A stretch of DNA of 64,000 nucleotides, taken from NCBI GenBank assembly GCA_964019415.1, contig OZ025870.1:5416915-5480914 (forward strand). Reading direction: 5' to 3'. Origin of the DNA: Ianthella basta (Eukaryota > Porifera > Demospongiae > Verongiida > Ianthellidae). Below are positions 38,719 through 64,000 of this stretch, piece by piece. Each line of letters begins with the position of its first letter. Position 1 is the first letter of the stretch. Made by a program: the position numbers and the translations under genes. A model generated the notes under the pieces. The model was given only the letters and a program-made list of their open reading frames with translations, did no database searches and was not told the DNA's origin.

Positions 38719-39026
38719 ACATACAGTAGAACTGATCTTATTCGGACCTTGTACTTACAGGCACCTCCCTCTACTGGGCAGACAAATAAATTAATTTAAA
38801 TAATCCATTTTTATAGCTTAAAAAACTTTTAATGTGTATGTACTGTATTACAGTACAGTACTATATGTACTGTATTACAGTTTAATTGTAATTATTGTAC
38901 TTACATTGCATTTAATCTTTATATATTGTTGGTACAATATTTCTAAGATACAGACTTTTCTGAGTTACGGGCACTGCCTGGTCCCATGCATGTTGCCCGA
39001 TTAAGGGAGCTATAGATTCAACTGCA
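38719..39026. mobile_element. Pogo/mariner-type MITE (TA-CAGT ends), tentative
   Basis: The left end TACAGTAGAACTGATCTTA and the right-end complement TATGCAGTTGAATC share the CAGT-GAA start. Subterminal blocks GGCACCTCCCTCTACTGGGC and GGGCACTGCCTGGTCCCATG are partly inverted. Copy A retains only the left end near 27410-27484. Confidence 0.4.
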
Positions 39027-39162
39027 TAGCTAGTGGTAAAGCAGGGCAATTGGCTTATCTAGGATGAAATGACTGTGCTCTATATATGTTCTGCGGCATC
39101 TTCTAAGTGTAAGAAATTGGCATTAGTCAGTGCAAGTATTAATATAATGTAGCCATAGTCCT

Positions 39163-39546
39163 TTGGATATTATTATAAAGGCATACAACAAGTGTAACAA
39201 TAATTTTCCTTTAAAATTAAAAGGGATGTAGGAATGACCGTAAACGCATTGAAACAAGCAACCTTAACTCAGCACTATGATAAAACCACATTGCTGTGGA
39301 GTTCACTCTGCATTCCAATTTCCTTGCAGCTACAGGGACTCAAATGTGGATGATTAGCTACGTAACTAGCTAGCTTGTTCCCTGTAGCTGCAAGGAAATT
39401 AGGAATGCAATGTGTATTCTGCAGCAATGGGGTTTATCATAGTGCTGAGTTCCTCGTTTCTATGCTTTTCCATTGGCCATTCCTAAATCCCTTTAAATTT
39501 TAAAGGAATACTTTTATTATACTAGTTTGTACACTTTTGCATTTCC
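39163..39546. mobile_element. Long foldback MITE, copy 3
   Basis: Arms match those at 23406 and 37011 (GGGATGTAGGAATGACCG, CACTATGATAAAACCACATTG and complements). It lies outside the segmental duplication, so the family transposed independently. Confidence 0.8.
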
Positions 39547-39805
39547 AGCTTTCATTGTGCTATGGCAAGCTTATGCGTGGAAGTTCTCAACAAAATGGTG
39601 GTGCGGGAGTATGCTAATAACTATGCATGTGAAGCATATAAACTTTGCACTGGTTCCAGAGCTGTAGCTACTTACTAGATTGCCACCGGCACTGAGATCC
39701 AGGCCCTTCACGTATGGGGTCCATACGTGCATGTTTGTGCTGTTCACTAGGAGCACACAAGAATTTGGTGGGAAGGAGGAGGAGAATAATACTACTGTAA
39801 TAATA

Positions 39806-39890
39806 GAATTCCTTTAAATTATAATGGGATTTAGGAATGGTCAGTAAATCTAGAATAAGCATAGAAACGAGTAACAGTAACTCAAAGATC
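39806..39890. mobile_element. Partial arm of the long foldback MITE
   Basis: One arm only (CCTTTAAATTATAATGGGAT, AGCATAGAAACGAGTAACAG); truncated or decayed copy. Confidence 0.6.
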
Positions 39891-40517
39891 TTTAGAACAC
39901 CATTCTCTTCATTCTCATATGTATTGTACTGATAATTAGGAGTTGCTAAAACAATGTAACAACTAGCTATGTGCATGCACATGCATATTTATATAATATT
40001 CCAAATTCTTCTTGTGAAAGGAGGCAGTGCCAACCACGAAAATATCTACATGCAAACCAAGGTATCAATGAGTAGCTATCAAAGTTACAAAGTTAGGTGT
40101 CATGTCAATATAGTACACCTATGTAGCTGTGGGATTTCTGATAGCCATATAGCTCGACCGAGCACTTAATTGCACACACAGTGCGACTAGGTGGGATTTC
40201 CTTAGTCATGAATGCAAGATCAGTTGTTGATTTGACTCTGGTTTCAAAGTTCAAGACGCTTTATTGACCTACTGGGTTTAAATTGGCTTCAATACTTATC
40301 AAGAATATATTTGCTAAATGCCATGGATACAGGGATAGTAGCTAGTTTAAGGTTCATTGGAGGAACCTGTCCCTTGTCCTGTTATTACTCACGGATAGAT
40401 CAGAATGCATACATATGCATATGCAGCTTGACGCCTACACATACCTCTGCCTCTTTTTGTCAAAAAGTAGTTGCGAAATATGCTGACCGCACGTGCAGGC
40501 CAGGCGTGCACATGATT
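39891..40517. other. Intergenic region upstream of AP3D1
   Basis: No gene, repeat or RNA gene recognised before the AP3D1 promoter motifs. Confidence 0.5.
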
Positions 40518-40577
40518 ACTTCCGGTCACGTGTACGGCGTCAGCCATTTTCTGTAGCTCAGACAAAGAGAACGCAGC
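40518..40577 (+). promoter_or_regulatory. Candidate AP3D1 promoter: ETS-like, CACGTG E-box, YY1-like sites
   Basis: ACTTCCGG (40518-40525), GTCACGTG (E-box CACGTG at 40527-40532) and GCCATTTT (40543-40550) lie within 60 bp of the start codon. CACGTG within GTCACGTG resembles the lysosomal CLEAR element bound by TFEB/MITF in vertebrates. Binding here is inference. Confidence 0.45.
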
Positions 40578-63531
<22,954 letters not shown>

Positions 63532-64000
63532 TAGTGCAGTATTCAGCTATACTATTCAGGCAATAACTAGCTATACAGGTGAAGAATTGGCTAAACAGTG
63601 TATTGGAGTGCTTACCATAGGAGTATGTTGGTTGAGTAAAGGTTTCTTGCTAATCAACCTCTCCATTTGTAATTTCTTTACAAATTAATGTAAACTGCAT
63701 AGTCTGCATTGTCAGCAGTAAAGTAGTCTCGTGTGGCCGACCCTTTCCTCTATTGTGCAAGGGCATGCACCTCTTGCACAATATAAAATGGAGGCAGTAG
63801 GTAGGAAGGGGCTAGCGGGCCAGACTATGGGGTTATGCTATAAAAGTGTACAGTCAGAGCTGCATAAGTGTTTAATATGTTGACAAAATATTATTGGTTG
63901 CGTATCATGATGATGATGTCATTATGACTGTGTGTATATATTGGTCAGATCTCCAGGATCTATTAGAGTGCAAAAGACATGCGTTTATATGCATCCCTAG
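63532..64000 (+). other. AP3D1 3' UTR and flank
   Basis: No further gene is seen. A canonical AATAAA was not found in this stretch, so the poly(A) signal is a variant or lies beyond the window. Confidence 0.5.
63724..63827. mobile_element. 104-bp foldback element with TAGTCT ... AGACTA ends
   Basis: The ends TAGTCTCGTGTGGCCGACCC and CGGGCCAGACTA are imperfect inverted repeats. The centre is a perfect inner palindrome ATTGTGCAAG ... CTTGCACAAT. It lies in the AP3D1 3' UTR or flank. Confidence 0.55.

Larger units (their letters stand above)
32852..38800 (+). repeat. Segmental duplication, copy B
   Basis: A direct copy of 19197-27484 lacking the 23770-25975 interval and the 80-bp MITE. Its left edge abuts the truncated Helentron Rep. 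It contains the intact GNAT B gene and the second long foldback MITE. Non-coding parts 34051-34780, 35771-37010 and 37369-38718 show no gene. Confidence 0.85.

Overview
The window is nuclear DNA of an animal. Two conserved genes are split into many small exons with GT-AG introns, simple-sequence DNA is abundant, and many transposon families are present. No ribosomal, organellar or bacterial signature is visible. The exon-rich genes, dense TAGCTA-type palindromes and varied mobile elements would fit an early-branching invertebrate such as a sponge, but that is inference and the species is not identified.

Layout. (1) 1-11919, plus strand: the 3' part of a TBC1D2/TBC1D2B-type Rab GTPase-activating protein, 15 exons visible, 5' end outside the window. 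(2) 12499-15356, minus strand: a six-exon (S)-2-hydroxy-acid oxidase (HAO1/glycolate oxidase family) ending in a peroxisomal SRL signal. These two genes converge and appear to share an 18-bp bidirectional poly(A) region at 12183-12200. (3) About 15400-40500: an accessory, transposon-filled block. It holds a broken CR1/L2-type LINE with a second LINE 3' end nested in it in antisense, two nearly identical intronless double-GNAT acetyltransferase genes (21150-22139 and 34781-35770), a third GNAT copy broken by one TGA, and a decayed Helentron-type Rep/helicase with an OTU domain. A direct segmental duplication (about 19197-27484 and 32852-38800) carries the LINE 3' end plus the GNAT gene. Long foldback MITEs sit in both copies. 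(4) 40578-63531, plus strand: a complete AP-3 complex delta-adaptin gene (AP3D1) in 32 exons. One intron hosts a 1.9-kb PIF/Harbinger element (50039-51963) with a frameshifted transposase and a convergent Myb-like ORF.

Function. TBC1D2 (Rab7 inactivation) and AP3D1 (cargo sorting to lysosomes and related organelles) both act in the endolysosomal system, and HAO acts in peroxisomes. No operon-like functional linkage is implied. The accessory block is shaped by duplication and transposition. I found no clear previously undescribed protein system. The most notable signal is a small foldback MITE whose arm sequence, with a YY1-like ATGGC core, also sits at the start of HAO and just upstream of the third GNAT copy. 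Other notable signals are microsatellites fused to splice sites in both intron-rich plus-strand genes, and a hydroxy-acid oxidase with changed active-site residues.
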